The notes under the pieces were generated by a model. The model searched no databases, was not told the DNA's origin, and was given only the letters and a program-made list of their open reading frames with translations. Position numbers and translations under genes: made by a program. 6,003 nt of DNA from Clostridiaceae bacterium UBA4839 (GTDB lineage: Bacteria; Bacillota; Clostridia; Clostridiales; Caloramatoraceae), in the NCBI GenBank assembly GCA_002400085.1, contig DHEX01000094.1:8837-14839 (forward strand). The letters run 5' to 3'. Shown in pieces: positions 4,836-6,003 of the stretch (position 1 is the stretch's first letter; each line of letters opens with the position of its first letter).

Positions 4836-4864
4836 AATATATTATTTGTTTCTTTAATAGTCAA
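4836..4864 (-). promoter_or_regulatory. Sigma-A-type promoter of yedF-DUF3343
   Basis: On the minus strand TTGACT (4864-4859) and TATATT (4841-4836) are separated by exactly 17 bases, a near-consensus vegetative promoter. It lies in the 145-base gap between glnA and yedF, about 75 bases before the yedF ATG, and indicates that the selenium-linked pair has its own transcription start rather than depending on glnA. Confidence 0.7.
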
Positions 4865-4906
4865 ATGATTTCTATTAAAACCTTTAATCGTAATTTGTAC
4901 TAAAAT

Positions 4907-6003
4907 CTAAAACTTTGTGAGATATTGTTCTATTTCCCATGGTGTTATTTTATTTTTATATTCATCCCATTCAAGTTTCTTTGCTTCCATATAGATTTTA
5001 CATGCATGACTTCCAATAGCCTTCTTAATGAGCTCATCTTTATTTAAATAATCTATTGCCTCCGCAATAGATTCGGGTAAACTGTCAATTGATAGCTGTT
5101 TCCTTTTTTCTTCATCAAGCTCATAAATGTTTTTATCTACAGGATAAGGCGGATTAAGTTTCTTCTTTATTCCATCAAGTCCTGATTCAAGAATAACAGC
5201 CAGAGCTAAATATGGATTGCATGAGGGATCTGGATTTCTAAGTTCCAACCTTGTACTTGCTCCGCGTTTTGCAGGAACCCTTACTAAAGGACTTCTATTT
5301 GTTAATGCCCATGCTATATATACCGGTGCTTCATACCCGGAAACTAATCTTTTATAACTATTAACTGTAGGGTTTGTTATTGCACAAAAGCCCTTAGCAT
5401 GCTTTAAAATACCTGCAAGATAATTATAAGCTATTGCTGACAGTTCTCTTTCGCCGTTTTTGTCAAAAAACACATTTTTACCATCTTTAAACAAGGATTG
5501 ATTAACATGCATCCCCGAACCAGCTGCGCCATAGACTGGCTTTGGCATAAATGTAGCATGAAGGCCATGTTTTTTTGCTACCATTTTAATTATGAACTTA
5601 AATGTCATGATTTTATCGGCAGCACAAAGAGCTTCATCATATTTAAAATCAATCTCATGTTGACCAGGCGCTGCTTCATGGTGTGAAGCTTCAACTGAAA
5701 AGCCCATTTTATTCAGCGTAATAACCATATCTCGTCTGGCGCCTTCTCCAAGATCTACAGGTGCAAGATCAAAATACCCTGCATCATCATTTGTCCTTAA
5801 TGTTGGTTTCCCATCATCATCTGTTTGAAATAAATAAAATTCACATTCAGGTCCAACACACATTTCATAACCCATTTCCTTTGCATGACCTAACGCCCTT
5901 TTTAATATGTACCTTGGATCCCCTTCAAAAGGTGTACCATCTGGATTATAGATATCACAAATAATTCTTGCTACTTTACCAAAGCTCTCTTCCCATGGGA
6001 ATA
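4907..6003 (-). CDS. glnA: Glutamine synthetase type I-alpha, C-terminal 364 residues (5' end beyond window)
   Basis: Glutamine synthetase joins ammonia to glutamate using ATP and is the main entry of nitrogen into the cell; the enzyme is a dodecamer. The frame is open to the window edge, so the true start and about 80 N-terminal residues lie outside (family about 444). Numbering from the edge, the fragment starts FPWEESFGKVARIICDIYNP. It holds the metal and substrate motifs GPECEFYLF (50-58), HHEAAPGQHEIDFKYDEA (107-124), GSGMHVNQSLF (161-171), NPTVNSYKRLVSGYEAP (210-226), NRSPLVRVP (235-243) and RLELRNPDPSCNPYLA (251-266). The ending TPWEIEQYLTKF and the lack of the extra block and adenylylation-site context of I-beta enzymes place it in the I-alpha group, which in Bacillus is regulated by feedback inhibition. 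The internal ATG at 5875 is not the start. Confidence 0.98.
   Translation of the reverse strand, partial: FPWEESFGKVARIICDIYNPDGTPFEGDPRYILKRALGHAKEMGYEMCVGPECEFYLFQTDDDGKPTLRTNDDAGYFDLAPVDLGEGARRDMVITLNKMGFSVEASHHEAAPGQHEIDFKYDEALCAADKIMTFKFIIKMVAKKHGLHATFMPKPVYGAAGSGMHVNQSLFKDGKNVFFDKNGERELSAIAYNYLAGILKHAKGFCAITNPTVNSYKRLVSGYEAPVYIAWALTNRSPLVRVPAKRGASTRLELRNPDPSCNPYLALAVILESGLDGIKKKLNPPYPVDKNIYELDEEKRKQLSIDSLPESIAEAIDYLNKDELIKKAIGSHACKIYMEAKKLEWDEYKNKITPWEIEQYLTKF

Noticed and set aside
4789..4906. Conventional GC-rich terminator or riboswitch between glnA and yedF.
   Set aside because: Apart from the AT palindrome and the yedF promoter, I see no GC-stem terminator and no recognisable riboswitch core.
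5498..5964. Plus-strand open frames opposite glnA, one rich in histidine.
   Set aside because: They are antisense to strongly conserved glutamine synthetase motifs; the histidines come from reverse-complement ATG/GTG/GAT codons.

Overview
The window is AT-rich and every supported gene lies on the minus strand. Gene order and protein features point to a Clostridium-like Firmicute (Clostridiaceae). The evidence is a type I-alpha glutamine synthetase, the rpsF-ssb-rpsR operon behind a DUF951 gene and an mscS gene, a YedF/DUF3343 pair, strong AGGAGG-type ribosome binding sites and sigma-A-like promoters. No species can be named from sequence alone.

Read in the direction of transcription (from 6003 down to 1), the layout is as follows. 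(1) glnA, without its N-terminus, runs off the right edge. (2) A good promoter and a 17-bp inverted repeat lead into yedF and a DUF3343 gene. These two overlap by one base and are known as a selenium/sulfur-metabolism pair. (3) A membrane-anchored VanX-type D-Ala-D-Ala dipeptidase follows, with all expected metal and catalytic residues. (4) Next comes a 289-base gap with no conventional gene. It holds a 43-codon open frame and one copy of a short dispersed repeat whose second copy lies at 3847-3888. (5) An MscS-family mechanosensitive channel overlaps a small DUF951 gene. (6) A textbook promoter and a leader that fits the S6:S18 autoregulatory RNA precede rpsF-ssb-rpsR (ribosomal protein S6, single-stranded DNA-binding protein, ribosomal protein S18), closed by a strong intrinsic terminator. 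(7) Beyond the terminator, at the left edge, lies a REP/BIME-like element: two palindromes with outward GTAG boxes in inverted orientation.

Most of the window is ordinary housekeeping sequence. The parts that merit a second look are non-coding or nearly so: the S6:S18 leader whose outer helix covers the Shine-Dalgarno, the two-copy repeat with its coding-like frame, the REP pair, and the long palindrome between the yedF promoter and its start codon. Three start codons were placed on ribosome-binding-site and family grounds (rpsF GTG at 1217, DUF951 ATG at 1519, yedF ATG at 4761). I found no convincing evidence of an undescribed multi-gene system.
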